Shown here: piece by piece, positions 37,408 to 47,560 of the stretch
Numbering within the stretch: the first letter of the stretch is position 1
Layout of the letters: each line of letters starts with the position of its first letter
Source: Acidimicrobiaceae bacterium
Lineage (GTDB): Bacteria > Actinomycetota > Acidimicrobiia > Acidimicrobiales > RAAP-2
Reading direction: 5' to 3'
NCBI GenBank assembly: GCA_947456245.1
Contig: CANGPS010000005.1
Location: 23,352 to 87,351 of the forward strand
DNA length: 64,000 bases
Notes under the pieces: generated by a model
The model's input: the letters and a program-made list of their open reading frames with translations, nothing else
Told to the model about the DNA's origin: nothing
The model's database searches: none
Program-made: the position numbers and the translations under genes

Positions 37408-38680
37408 GGAGGCCCTCCAAGACGTCCAGGAAGCCAGGGAAGCTGCTGTCGACGGTGTCGAAGCCGGTGATGGCCGCTCCTGCACCGACGGTCCCGGCGA
37501 TCGCGGTGGACATCGCCATGCGGTGGTCCTCGCCAGCGTCGATCGTTGGCGTGGCGAAGCGGGAGGGCGTTCCGAGGCCCACGACCACGATGTCGTCGCC
37601 CTCGGCCGTGGCGGACGCACCGAGGGCGTTGATCAGAGCGATGGTCCCGGCGAAGCGGTCGGACTCCTTGATGCGAAGCTCGGCCACGTCTTCGAATCTC
37701 GTGGTTCCCTCAGCGGCAGCGGCGGCCACCGCCAAGATGGGCACCTCGTCGAGCGACGGGATCTCCCGGGCGTCGACCACCGTCCCCGTGAGCTCAGAGG
37801 AACGGGCCGTCACCGTCAGCACGCCGCCGTCTTGCCGTCGCGCGATGTCCGCACCCATGCGTTCGAGCACCCCGAGGAACCCGATCCGGGTGGCGTCCGG
37901 GTACAGGTTCGCCACGCTTACCTGCGAGGTTCGAGCCAGCAGCCCGGCAACCACGAAGAACGCAGCCTGTGACGGGTCGCTCGCCACGAGCCACCGTCGT
38001 GCCTCGAGTTCCGACGGGGTGACGGAGATGGTGCGACCGTCCGGGCTGTCGCTGATCACGATGGACCCACCCGCCTCGAGGATCATCTCCTCGGTGTGCG
38101 GCCGGGTCCGGACCGACTCGTGCACCGTCGTCGGTCCCTGGGCGCCGAGCGCAGCGAGGAGCACCGCCGACTTGACCTGTGCGCTCGGGACCGGGACCGA
38201 GTAGTTGATCCCGTGCAGCACACCCCCTTCGATCCGCAGAGGTGCCGTGCACCGCTCTCCGGCGCCCGCGATCGAGGCCCCCATCAACCCGAGGGGGCCG
38301 GCGACGCGATCCATGGGCCTCTTCGACAGCGAGGCGTCCCCGACCAGCCGATGCAGCCCCGGGATGCCGGAGAGCACGCCCATGGCGAGGCGGAACCCAG
38401 TCCCAGAGTTCCCGAAGTCGAGCGGCTCGGTTGCGGCTCGCAGCCGCCCACGGCCTCCCTCGACCACCACCAACGACCCCTCTGACGTCACGCTCGCACC
38501 GAGCTGGCGTGCGATGCGGGCCGTCCGGGCGACATCGTCCCCCGATGAGAGCCCCTCGATCACCGATCGACCGCTGGCGAGTGCGCTCAGGAGCAGTGCC
38601 CGATGGGAGATCGACTTGTCGCCTGGGACCCTGGCGATCCCAGAGAGCGCCTCGGCCCTGGTGATCGTGACGGTGCTCAC
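37400..38680 (-). CDS. aroA: 3-phosphoshikimate 1-carboxyvinyltransferase (EPSP synthase)
   Basis: 426 residues from the GTG at 38680, which overlaps the tyrA stop as GTGA. Motifs: RVPGDKSISHRALLLSALA (shikimate-3-phosphate binding), DFGNSGTGFRLAMGVLSG (PEP binding), and RIKESDRFAGT near the C-terminus. Sixth step of the shikimate pathway. The NSGTGFR version of the LXNAGTAXR signature suggests a class II-like or divergent EPSPS. It lies between tyrA and cmk. Confidence 0.95.
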   Translation of the reverse strand: MSTVTITRAEALSGIARVPGDKSISHRALLLSALASGRSVIEGLSSGDDVARTARIARQLGASVTSEGSLVVVEGGRGRLRAATEPLDFGNSGTGFRLAMGVLSGIPGLHRLVGDASLSKRPMDRVAGPLGLMGASIAGAGERCTAPLRIEGGVLHGINYSVPVPSAQVKSAVLLAALGAQGPTTVHESVRTRPHTEEMILEAGGSIVISDSPDGRTISVTPSELEARRWLVASDPSQAAFFVVAGLLARTSQVSVANLYPDATRIGFLGVLERMGADIARRQDGGVLTVTARSSELTGTVVDAREIPSLDEVPILAVAAAAAEGTTRFEDVAELRIKESDRFAGTIALINALGASATAEGDDIVVVGLGTPSRFATPTIDAGEDHRMAMSTAIAGTVGAGAAITGFDTVDSSFPGFLDVLEGLRD

Positions 38681-39774
38681 AGCTCCACGACCGAGCACAT
38701 GAAGTCGAGGTTGCGCAGTGCGCCGGCGTAGCGCTCCGCCTCGTCGCGCGCGACCACGACGATCAGGACCCCTCGTCCGCCCTCGACGCTGTGGGCGATC
38801 TCGACGTCCACGACGCTCAGGCCGAGCTCGCTGGCCGTGGCCGTCACCTGGGCGAGGACACCTGCTCGGTCGGGCACCGGGATCCTGACCTCGGCGAGCC
38901 GCTCAGGGTCCACCGACCGTCCCGGAAGGGCCCGGCGAGCCCTCGAGGCGGTCGTGAGGGCTGCGTGCAGCGCCTGGCGATCACCATCAGCGATGGCCTG
39001 GCGTAGGCCATCGATTTGGACCGCAAGGGCGTCGAGCCCCTCGAGGATGGCGGTCGAGTTCTCCACGCAGACATCAGGCCAGATCGCCGGGTCTCCGGCT
39101 GCGACGCGGGTCATGTCCCTGAAGCCACCGGCCGCCAGCAGGAGCAGGGCGGCATCGCTCTCTGCAACCGCTGCAGCCTCGTTCATGAGGGCCGAGGCGA
39201 CCAGGTGGGGGACGTGGCTCACGTGGGCGACGAGTCGGTCATGATCCGTGGCGCTGAGAGCCACACCCTGTGCACCGAGGCTCCGCACGATCGAGAGCAG
39301 GCGACCGTAGGTGTCGGCCGGGGTGTCCTCCCCGGGGGTCAGGACCCAGGTGGCGCCCACGAAGAGGTCACTGCGGGCTCCGGCCACCCCGAGCTGCTCG
39401 GAGCCTGCCATCGGGTGCCCACCGACGAATCGGGGGTCGTCGATCGCCTCAACGATCGGAGCCTTCACGCCGGCCACATCGGTCACGATGAGGTTGGGGT
39501 CCTGGTTGGCGGCCAACACCGAGCGTGCGATGTCCGCGACCTTCGCACTCGGCGTGCAGACCACGACGAGATCCGCCGGGGCGTCTCGCCCCACGGCATC
39601 CACCGCCCCGCGCTCGAGTGCCGCCGCCTCGACCTCGTGGTCGGCGTCGCTCCCCGTCACGTGCCACCCAGCCGCCCGGAGCGCCATGGCGACCGAGCCG
39701 CCGATGAGGCCCGTGCCGATCACCTGGGCTCGACCCTGGGAGGTCACGTCGGCACCCTCAGCGCGGGAGGTCAT
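38677..39774 (-). CDS. tyrA: prephenate dehydrogenase with C-terminal ACT domain
   Basis: 365 residues from the ATG at 39774. Rossmann NAD(P) site VIGTGLIGGSVAMALRAAGW, then the catalytic-region GGHPMAGSEQ and SHVPHLVASAL, then a C-terminal ACT domain (about 285-365, VPDRAGVLAQVTATASELGL) for amino-acid feedback control, presumably by tyrosine. Converts prephenate to 4-hydroxyphenylpyruvate. It overlaps aroH by 17 bases and aroA by four. An upstream in-frame start would add seven residues. Confidence 0.94.
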   Translation of the reverse strand: MTSRAEGADVTSQGRAQVIGTGLIGGSVAMALRAAGWHVTGSDADHEVEAAALERGAVDAVGRDAPADLVVVCTPSAKVADIARSVLAANQDPNLIVTDVAGVKAPIVEAIDDPRFVGGHPMAGSEQLGVAGARSDLFVGATWVLTPGEDTPADTYGRLLSIVRSLGAQGVALSATDHDRLVAHVSHVPHLVASALMNEAAAVAESDAALLLLAAGGFRDMTRVAAGDPAIWPDVCVENSTAILEGLDALAVQIDGLRQAIADGDRQALHAALTTASRARRALPGRSVDPERLAEVRIPVPDRAGVLAQVTATASELGLSVVDVEIAHSVEGGRGVLIVVVARDEAERYAGALRNLDFMCSVVEL

Positions 39775-40129
39775 CGCGAAGGCCCTTCGCTCCACGCAGG
39801 TACACGTGGTGGAGGTCGCTGCGCTCGTGCGTCGTGTGGACGTGCAGCAGCACCCGGATGCAGCGCTCCATGGATCCGGGTACCGGGATCTCCTGGGCGC
39901 AGATCAACGGAACATCGCCGAATCCTGCATGGCGAGCGGCCGTGGCGGGAAAGGTCGACACCAGATCCGCGGTGGCGGTGAACAGGATGCTGATGCAGTC
40001 CTCAGGGGTGAGGTCGTTGCGCTCGAGCAGCTCAGAGAGGAGCTCGAGCACTGCCTCGTCGATCAGTGCTGGCTCGTCGGCCTCGACGGTGGTCGCACCT
40101 CGGATCCCCCACACCAGTCCCGTCGCCAT
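39758..40129 (-). CDS. aroH: chorismate mutase, AroH type
   Basis: 123 residues, the length of the Bacillus subtilis AroH-class trimeric enzyme. WGIRGATTVEADEP contains the active-site Arg, and the CISILFTATADL, the ICAQEIPVPGSM and the C-terminal HHVYLRGAKGLRDDL stretches are diagnostic. It turns chorismate into prephenate, the substrate of the next gene, tyrA, whose start lies within it. It is 12 bases after rluB. Confidence 0.95.
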   Translation of the reverse strand: MATGLVWGIRGATTVEADEPALIDEAVLELLSELLERNDLTPEDCISILFTATADLVSTFPATAARHAGFGDVPLICAQEIPVPGSMERCIRVLLHVHTTHERSDLHHVYLRGAKGLRDDLPR

Positions 40130-40141
40130 AGGGCCTTGAGC

Positions 40142-40885
40142 CTACTTCGGCGCAGCGGTGGCATCGGGGGCCACCGAGGCAGCCGAGGCGAGGCGAGCCA
40201 CCTCCTTGATGGTCAGGCTCCGCCACTGGCCTGGCTTGAGGGTGGCGTCTCCGACGCCTCCGATCCGTGTGCGGACCAACCGCTCCACCGGATGCCCGAT
40301 CGACTCGCACATCCTTCGGATCTGACGGTTTCGGCCCTCGTGGATCGTGATGCGGAGCACCCCGTCGGTCACCCGGGACACCTTCGCCGGTGCGGTCAGC
40401 CCGTCGTCGAGCTTGACCCCCTCCCTGAGGGAGCGCACGGAGGCCGGGGTCGGATCCCCGCGCACCTGGGCGAGGTACTCCTTCTCGACTCCCTTCGACG
40501 GGTGCATCAGGTCGTGGGCGAATGCACCGTCGTTGGTGAGGATCAGCAGGCCCTCGGTCATCAGGTCGAGTCGTCCGACCGGGAAGACTCTCGGGAAGTC
40601 GGGCACGAGGTCGAGCACGGTGGTGCGACCCTCCGGGTCTGCTGCGGTGGTCACGACACCGGGTGGCTTGTTGAGCAGGTAGTGCACCAGACCGGGGGCG
40701 ACCGGGACCAGCGCACCGTCGATCTCGATCCTCGCCGTGCTCGGGTCGACCTTGTCCCCCACCGTCGCCACCACGCCATCGATGGTCACCCGGCCCTCGA
40801 TGATCATGTCCTCGCACGTGCGACGGCTCCCCTGGCCTGCACGGGCCAGTACCTTCTGCAACCGCTGCGGGCCCTCGTCGCTCAT
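40142..40885 (-). CDS. rluB: 23S rRNA pseudouridine synthase RluB-type
   Basis: 247 residues. N-terminal S4 domain (RLQKVLARAGQGSRRTCEDMI), then the catalytic Asp in VGRLDLMTEGLLILTND, and GRNRQIRRMCESIGHPVERL typical of the RsuA/RluB family. It modifies helix 89-90 region uridines of 23S rRNA by analogy. It overlaps scpB by four bases; scpA-scpB-rluB is a widely conserved set. Confidence 0.94.
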   Translation of the reverse strand: MSDEGPQRLQKVLARAGQGSRRTCEDMIIEGRVTIDGVVATVGDKVDPSTARIEIDGALVPVAPGLVHYLLNKPPGVVTTAADPEGRTTVLDLVPDFPRVFPVGRLDLMTEGLLILTNDGAFAHDLMHPSKGVEKEYLAQVRGDPTPASVRSLREGVKLDDGLTAPAKVSRVTDGVLRITIHEGRNRQIRRMCESIGHPVERLVRTRIGGVGDATLKPGQWRSLTIKEVARLASAASVAPDATAAPK

Positions 40886-41454
40886 GGCGTGGGCGAGCCC
40901 GTCATCTCGTCGGCGAGGGCATCGACCTCGGCTGCGTCAGGAAGGAGGTTCTCCGGACGGGGAAGCTCGCTAAGGGAGGCGAGGCCGAGCCGATCGAGGA
41001 AGACCTCGCTCGTGCCATAGAGGATCGGCTGACCGGGTCCGTCGGCACGGCCCACCGCCTCGATGTAGCCCCGCTGCTCGAGGAGCCGCACCACGCCGTC
41101 GACGTTCACGCCCCGGAGCGTCGCCACCTGAGCCCGCGACACGGGCTGTCGGTACGCCACGATCGCCAAGGTCTCCAGAGCGGCCGTCGACAGCCGGGCC
41201 GAGAGGTCCCTCGAGGCGAAGCGCTGAACGACCTCGACAGCGGACGGATTCGACTGCAGGCGCCAGCCGGAGGCCAGCTCGACGAGATGGAACCCCCGTC
41301 CGGTGTCGACCAGATCGCGCCGGATCTCGACCAGCACGTCTCGGACGGCCGACTCGTCGAGGCCCACCAGGTCGGCCAGGGCATCTGAGGGAACGGGTTC
41401 GATGGCCACGGTGAGGACCGCCTCGAGCGCCATCCGCAGGTCGCTATCCGTCAT
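40882..41454 (-). CDS. scpB: segregation and condensation protein ScpB
   Basis: 190 residues from the ATG at 41454, overlapping the scpA stop by 11 bases; an upstream in-frame extension lies inside scpA. Two winged-helix domains: EAVLTVAIEPVPSDALADLV near the start, then ALETLAIVAYRQPVSRAQVA and GYIEAVGRADGPGQPILYGT, all typical of ScpB. It binds ScpA in the SMC condensin complex for chromosome segregation. No smc gene is in the window. Confidence 0.94.
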   Translation of the reverse strand: MTDSDLRMALEAVLTVAIEPVPSDALADLVGLDESAVRDVLVEIRRDLVDTGRGFHLVELASGWRLQSNPSAVEVVQRFASRDLSARLSTAALETLAIVAYRQPVSRAQVATLRGVNVDGVVRLLEQRGYIEAVGRADGPGQPILYGTSEVFLDRLGLASLSELPRPENLLPDAAEVDALADEMTGSPTP

Positions 41455-42235
41455 AGTCGTCGACCTCCAGGTCTCCAGAATCAATGGCATCGAACCCCGG
41501 TGCGTCTCCGATCCAGGCGATCTGGAGGTCCCCGAAGGTCTCTCCTTGGCCAAGCGACACGCGCCCGAGCTTGCAGAGCTCGAGGACGGCGAGGAAGTGC
41601 ACGATGATCTCGAGCCTCGTCACGACGCCCTCGACGAGCGAACGGAAGGAGACCGGTCCGCGCTTCGGCAGGTCATGGGCGAGCACGGTGACGGTCTCTG
41701 CCACGCTGACGGCATCGATCGTGACGTGGCTGAGGTCCACCACGGCCGTCGGCTGCTCCTCGGTCGCCCGCTCGTAGGCCCTCACCAGCAAGTCCGGCGT
41801 CACTCCGGCGAGGAGGTCTGGTGGCTCGACCACGAAGCCCTCGTCGAGTCCGGTGACCCTCGGGAGACTCTTCGACGCCTGGTCGAGCAGGCCCACGAAG
41901 AGGTCGGCAGCGGCCGCATAGGCGCGGAGCTCGAGCAACCTCGCCAACAGGAGATCGCGCTCCTCCCAGCCGACGAGGTCCTCGTCGCCCTCCACCTGAT
42001 CAGGTCCCGGCAGCAGACGACGACTCTTGATCTCGAGCAGGATCGCGGCCACCAGGAGGAACTCGCTCAGCTGCTCCAGCGGCAGATCGCCCTGGGCATT
42101 GAGGACCTCCTTGACGAACGCGTCGACCACGGGGGCGAGCTCGACCTCGAGGATGTCGACCTCATGAGAGGAGACCAGGTTCAAGAGCAGCTCGATTGGC
42201 CCGCTGAAGACAGGCGTCGTCACGACGTACGTCAC
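41444..42235 (-). CDS. scpA: segregation and condensation protein ScpA
   Basis: 263 residues from a GTG. The N-terminal F-GPIELLLNLVSSHEVDILEV motif binds the SMC neck; QLSEFLLVAAILLEIKSRRLLP follows, and a C-terminal winged helix (IIVHFLAVLELCKLGRVSL) binds the SMC cap. It is the kleisin of bacterial condensin. It is the first gene of a run reaching to plsC and starts six bases after TAGTCT (leaderless type). It is divergent from trpS. Confidence 0.94.
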   Translation of the reverse strand: MTYVVTTPVFSGPIELLLNLVSSHEVDILEVELAPVVDAFVKEVLNAQGDLPLEQLSEFLLVAAILLEIKSRRLLPGPDQVEGDEDLVGWEERDLLLARLLELRAYAAAADLFVGLLDQASKSLPRVTGLDEGFVVEPPDLLAGVTPDLLVRAYERATEEQPTAVVDLSHVTIDAVSVAETVTVLAHDLPKRGPVSFRSLVEGVVTRLEIIVHFLAVLELCKLGRVSLGQGETFGDLQIAWIGDAPGFDAIDSGDLEVDDYDG

Positions 42236-42241
42236 TCGGGC

Positions 42242-42247
42242 AGACTA
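42242..42247 (-). promoter_or_regulatory. leaderless-type -10 box of the scpA operon
   Basis: TAGTCT on the minus strand, six bases before the scpA GTG at 42235. Confidence 0.5.
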
Positions 42248-42291
42248 CCGAACCGCGGAGGGGGTCGCTCCGACTCCGGCCGGGGATCTCC

Positions 42292-42297
42292 TAACAT
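42292..42297 (+). promoter_or_regulatory. leaderless-type -10 box of trpS
   Basis: TAACAT, eight bases before the trpS ATG at 42306. TCCGAC at 42269-42274 could serve as the -35 with 17-base spacing. Confidence 0.5.
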
Positions 42298-42305
42298 CTC
42301 CCCCC

Positions 42306-43286
42306 ATGGCGCGCGTGCTTTCCGGGATCCAACCCTCTGGGGACCTCCATCTGGGCAACTACTTCGGTGCGGTGCGCAACTGGGTGCAGGATCAGGACAC
42401 GGCTGACGCCTACTTCTGCATCGTCGACCTCCATGCGCTGACGCTGTCGATCGACCCTGGGGTCCTCCGGCGCCAGACCCTCGACGCTGCATGCGTCCTG
42501 CTCGCCTCCGGCCTCGATCCGGCTCGCTGCACCCTGTTCGTCCAGAGCCACGTCCCTGCGCACCAGCAGCTGACCTGGCTGCTCGAGTGCACGGCGACCA
42601 TGGGGGAGCTCCGTCGGATGACGCAGTTCAAGGACAAGGGTGGAGGCCAGGAGTCCGTCCGGGTCGGTCTCTTCACCTATCCCGTCCTCATGGCGGCCGA
42701 CATCCTGCTCTACGACGCCGACCAGGTGCCGGTCGGCGACGACCAGCGCCAGCACCTCGAGCTGACCCGCGAGATCGCCGGACGCTTCAACCATCGCTAC
42801 GGAGACATCTTCACCGTCCCGCAGGCGACCATCCCGAAGGTGGGCGCGCGGGTGATGGACCTCCAGGCCCCAGACCGCAAGATGTCGAAGTCGTCGGGCT
42901 CTCCGCTCGGGACCGTCGGCATCATGGACTCCCCTGACGAGATCGTCCGCAAGGTGAAGAAGGCGGTCACCGACACGGACGGGGTCGTTGCATGGGACCC
43001 GTCGGCGAAGCCGGGCGTGACCAACCTCCTCAGCCTGCTCGGAGCTGCCACCGGTCAGGACCCCGAGGCCCTCGCTGGGAGCTACGACCGCTACGGGGAC
43101 CTCAAGGGAGCGGTATCCGAGGCGCTGATCGAGGCGCTCGCACCACTCCAGGATCACTACCGGGAGCTCACGGATGACCCTGGGGGCGTGATGGCCATCC
43201 TCAGGGAGGGATCGACTCGGGCAGCACAGGTGGCCGAGGCGACCTACCTGCGCGCTGCGGACGCCGTCGGTCTGCTCCGGCCCTGA
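42306..43286 (+). CDS. trpS: tryptophan-tRNA ligase
   Basis: 326 residues. Class I synthetase signatures: SGIQPSGDLHLGNYFGAV (HIGH-like HLGN) and KMSKSSGS (KMSKS). The intervening VPVGDDQRQHLELTREIA and TQFKDK are typical of bacterial TrpRS. It charges tRNA-Trp. It is divergent from scpA and convergent with the S2P-like gene; trpS, a site-2 protease gene and scpAB are commonly neighbours in other bacteria. Confidence 0.97.
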   Translation: MARVLSGIQPSGDLHLGNYFGAVRNWVQDQDTADAYFCIVDLHALTLSIDPGVLRRQTLDAACVLLASGLDPARCTLFVQSHVPAHQQLTWLLECTATMGELRRMTQFKDKGGGQESVRVGLFTYPVLMAADILLYDADQVPVGDDQRQHLELTREIAGRFNHRYGDIFTVPQATIPKVGARVMDLQAPDRKMSKSSGSPLGTVGIMDSPDEIVRKVKKAVTDTDGVVAWDPSAKPGVTNLLSLLGAATGQDPEALAGSYDRYGDLKGAVSEALIEALAPLQDHYRELTDDPGGVMAILREGSTRAAQVAEATYLRAADAVGLLRP

Positions 43287-43299
43287 GGCCAGCCCTGCG

Positions 43300-44034
43300 C
43301 TAGCTGCCGATCAGGAGCAGCCACAGCCACAGGCGCTCGATGAGCTGGGCGAAGAACGAGACCGTGCCGAGGCCCAGCATCACCGAGATGAGCAGGAATC
43401 CCACGATGCCCTTGGCGACATGGGGTCGGATGCGCGCATAGCGGGCCCATGCGCTGACGGGAAGAATCCGCTCGAGGAGAACGGAACCCGGGAGCGGCGG
43501 CGCAGGGATCAACGAGGTCACCAGCAGCCAGGTGTTGACGAACCCGGTCAAGAAGGCGATCCGCGAGATGAGGGACACGCTGGAGACGTCCTCGCCGTGA
43601 TACGCGATCCTGAAGATCACCGCCGCCGTGATCATGACGGACAGGTAGGTCGCTGACGACGACAGGGCACGAAGCACCAGCGCGTTCCGGCCCCCTCGCT
43701 GCGCTGGGAGCGATGGCAGGGGTCGAAGCCACCCAAAGAAGCCGAGAAGGCCGACGTCAAGCAGCGCTGGCACGATCAGGGTGCCAAGTGGGTCGATCCG
43801 TGAGGAGGCCCCCGGGACGAGGGTGCGCTCGGCTGGTGCCACCTGACGGCGGGTCACCATGCTGGCCACCTGGCCGGCGAGCATCAGCGATGCGACGGTT
43901 GCGACATAGCCGATGATCTGATCCCCGGTGATGCGGCCAGCGGCGATCAGTGCGGCGAGCAACGCGACGAGCACGCCGCTGACGACGACCCGAGAACGCT
44001 GGATGGTGCGGGCAGGACGCGCCGAGATCGGCAT
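43300..44034 (-). CDS. degenerate site-2 protease (M50)-like membrane protein
   Basis: 244 residues, about six transmembrane segments. It keeps the M50B landmarks RIDPLGTLIVPALL (79-92; HIDPxGT in active enzymes), FFGWLRPLP (99-107; FGWAKPVPV) and SLIPAPPLPGSVLLERILP (174-192; LLPIPPLDGxRVL). The metal-binding residues are gone: the HExxH site aligns with GQVAS (54-58), and the third ligand Asp of LDG is Pro182. Position beside trpS and scpA, where a true S2P is usual, supports the family. It is probably a catalytically dead scaffold or sensor. It starts six bases after the DksA-like gene. Confidence 0.7.
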   Translation of the reverse strand: MPISARPARTIQRSRVVVSGVLVALLAALIAAGRITGDQIIGYVATVASLMLAGQVASMVTRRQVAPAERTLVPGASSRIDPLGTLIVPALLDVGLLGFFGWLRPLPSLPAQRGGRNALVLRALSSSATYLSVMITAAVIFRIAYHGEDVSSVSLISRIAFLTGFVNTWLLVTSLIPAPPLPGSVLLERILPVSAWARYARIRPHVAKGIVGFLLISVMLGLGTVSFFAQLIERLWLWLLLIGS

Positions 44035-44040
44035 GGCGGC

Positions 44041-44376
44041 CTACAGGGAGGCGTGGAGGATGCAGGTGCTGGCCATGGGCATTGCTTCGAGGCGCTCGGC
44101 GGCGATCGGCTCGCCGCAACGCTCGCACACCCCATAGGTCCCAGCGTCGAGCCGTGCGAGCGCAGCCTCCACCGCAGCGAGCGTCTCGGACAGCTCCCCC
44201 GCGAGGGCCTCGGTCTCACCCCGCTCTGCGGTCACCTGCGAGGTGTCGGCGAAGTTGTTGTCGTAGGCGAGGAGACCCTCTTCGCCGAAGCCGAGATCGC
44301 TCAGCTCTCCGAGGATGCGGGCCTTCTCGATCTCGAGGGCGTCGCGGAACACGTGCTGGTTGTCAGTGGAGGACAT
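44041..44376 (-). CDS. DksA/TraR-family zinc-finger protein
   Basis: 111 residues. A helical N-terminal region (DALEIEKARILGELSDLG) and an acidic middle precede the zinc finger YGVCERCGEPIAAERLEAMP then STCILH. The family usually has a fourth cysteine (CIxC); here it is His, a C3H finger. DksA-type proteins enter the RNA polymerase secondary channel and modulate transcription; in actinobacteria this group is little studied. It starts six bases after TAGGCT and is followed closely by the S2P-like gene. Confidence 0.85.
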   Translation of the reverse strand: MSSTDNQHVFRDALEIEKARILGELSDLGFGEEGLLAYDNNFADTSQVTAERGETEALAGELSETLAAVEAALARLDAGTYGVCERCGEPIAAERLEAMPMASTCILHASL

Positions 44377-44382
44377 GGCACG

Positions 44383-44388
44383 AGCCTA
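44383..44388 (-). promoter_or_regulatory. leaderless-type -10 box of the DksA-like gene
   Basis: TAGGCT on the minus strand, six bases before the ATG at 44376. Confidence 0.45.
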
Positions 44389-44412
44389 GATCCTCGCACT
44401 GACACGGTTCCC

Positions 44413-45336
44413 TCAGGAGCTAGCCCGAGGGTGCGCCGAGCGGTAGGCCGCATGGAGGAGATCTCGGTTGACCTTGGTGTACAGCTGCGTCGTGGCCACC
44501 GAGGCGTGACCGAGCAGCTCCTGGACCACCCGGACGTCTGCACCGTGGGCGAGCATGTGCGTAGCGCAGGAGTGCCGAAGCACGTGGGGGCTGACCGGGC
44601 TGGCTATCCCCGCTCGACGGGCACGGTTCGAGACGAGGAGATGCACACCCTGACGCGAGAGGCGCCGGCCACGCTGGTTCACGAAGAGTGCCGAGTGGTC
44701 GTCTCGCCGCGTTGATCGGGCGAGGAGGGAGTCTCGGGCGCCGGGCTCGCACCACCTGCCGATCGCCGCCTGTGCGCTGCGACCCACAGGGACGAGTCGC
44801 TCCTTGTCACCCTTCCCCGTAACCCGAAGCAGACCGTCATCGAAGGCGAGGTCGTCGAGATCGAGGTCCGTGATCTCCGAGACCCGCGCTCCGGTCCCAT
44901 AGAGCAGCTCGAGCACCGCCCGATCCCGCAGGCTCAGTGGGTCCTCACCGCCGATGCCATCGAGGAGGTCGATGATGACCGCTTCAGGCAATGCCTTTGG
45001 CACTCGTGACGGGACCCGGACGACCGGAGCGCTCCGACTCGGATCCCCCGTGACCACGCCCTCGTCGGCGAGGAAGCGATGGAGGCCGCGGATGGAGGAT
45101 CTCGCTCTCGCCACGGATGCGGGGGCCCTGCCCTCCTGCCTCATCTCGGAGAGATACCGGTCGATGTCCCCTGGGCTGGCCGTCACGACCGTCACCCCTC
45201 GCCCCGCAAGCGAGGACTCATAGGCCTCGAGGTCTCGCCGGTAGCTCTCGATCGTCCTCGGCGACCGACCCTTCTCGACGGTCAGCCAGTCGAGGAAGTC
45301 GGCGACCGGAGTCCCGAGGACGCGCTCAGAGGCCAC
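44413..45336 (-). CDS. xerD: tyrosine recombinase XerC/XerD
   Basis: 307 residues. The N-terminal SAM-like DNA-binding domain (FLDWLTVEKGRSPRTIESYR) precedes the catalytic domain with Arg in GTGARVSEI, Lys in GKGDKERLVP, HXXR in HVLRHSCATHML, His in LLGHASVATTQ and the Tyr nucleophile in QLYTKV. It resolves chromosome dimers at dif. The location after pyrG and the Nudix gene matches mycobacterial xerD. It overlaps the Nudix gene by 11 bases. Confidence 0.93.
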   Translation of the reverse strand: MASERVLGTPVADFLDWLTVEKGRSPRTIESYRRDLEAYESSLAGRGVTVVTASPGDIDRYLSEMRQEGRAPASVARARSSIRGLHRFLADEGVVTGDPSRSAPVVRVPSRVPKALPEAVIIDLLDGIGGEDPLSLRDRAVLELLYGTGARVSEITDLDLDDLAFDDGLLRVTGKGDKERLVPVGRSAQAAIGRWCEPGARDSLLARSTRRDDHSALFVNQRGRRLSRQGVHLLVSNRARRAGIASPVSPHVLRHSCATHMLAHGADVRVVQELLGHASVATTQLYTKVNRDLLHAAYRSAHPRASS

Positions 45337-45868
45337 GGCGCCGGGCCGCCATCAGCAGGCCGTAGGCGGTGGTCCCATCGGAGATGATGCCTTGCTCCAC
45401 CATCTCGACGGCCGAGGCGAGGGCGTGACGCTCGACCGTCGAGTCGGCCTCTTCGGGTCCTTCAGGGGCCCTGTCCACCACGGTGAGACCCGTGGCGAGG
45501 TAGACGAAGGTCCGCTGGTCGCAGTATCCCGGCGAGTTCATGAACACTCCGAGGAGCTCGAGATCCGTGGCCTCGAGGCCGACCTCCTCAAGCAGCTCGC
45601 GCCGTGCCGTTGACTCGAGGTCCTCACCGGTCACATCGCAGGTCCCAGCGGTGATCTCAAGGACGCGATCGCCCACCGCAGCCCGGAACTGGCGGATCAG
45701 GATGACCTGATCATCGGCATCGACGGGCACGACCGCGACGGCTCCCGGATGGCGGACGACCTCGCGGTCGAAGGTGAGTCCGTCGTCGGCCGAGAAGTGC
45801 AACCGATCGAGGTTGACCATGTACCCGTCGAAGAGCCTCTCGGTCGAGGTCAGGCGGAAGCGCTGCAC
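45326..45868 (-). CDS. Nudix hydrolase (ADP-ribose pyrophosphatase type)
   Basis: 180 residues. The Nudix box is GTCDVTGEDLESTARRELLE followed by EVGL, with all catalytic glutamates. The N-terminal FDREVVRHPGAVAVVPVDAD and QFRAAVGDRVLEI features match the ADP-ribose pyrophosphatase subgroup, as for the mycobacterial gene between pyrG and xerD. It lies eight bases after pyrG and overlaps xerD. Confidence 0.93.
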   Translation of the reverse strand: MQRFRLTSTERLFDGYMVNLDRLHFSADDGLTFDREVVRHPGAVAVVPVDADDQVILIRQFRAAVGDRVLEITAGTCDVTGEDLESTARRELLEEVGLEATDLELLGVFMNSPGYCDQRTFVYLATGLTVVDRAPEGPEEADSTVERHALASAVEMVEQGIISDGTTAYGLLMAARRRGL

Positions 45869-45875
45869 CGGAGGG

Positions 45876-47534
<1,659 letters not shown>

Positions 47535-47560
47535 TCAGCGTGCATCACTGGTCCCTCAGG

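Noticed and set aside
44413..45336. Xer recombinase as an integron or island integrase
   Set aside because: Its position after pyrG and the Nudix gene and its overlapping start match chromosomal xerD, so mobility is not indicated.
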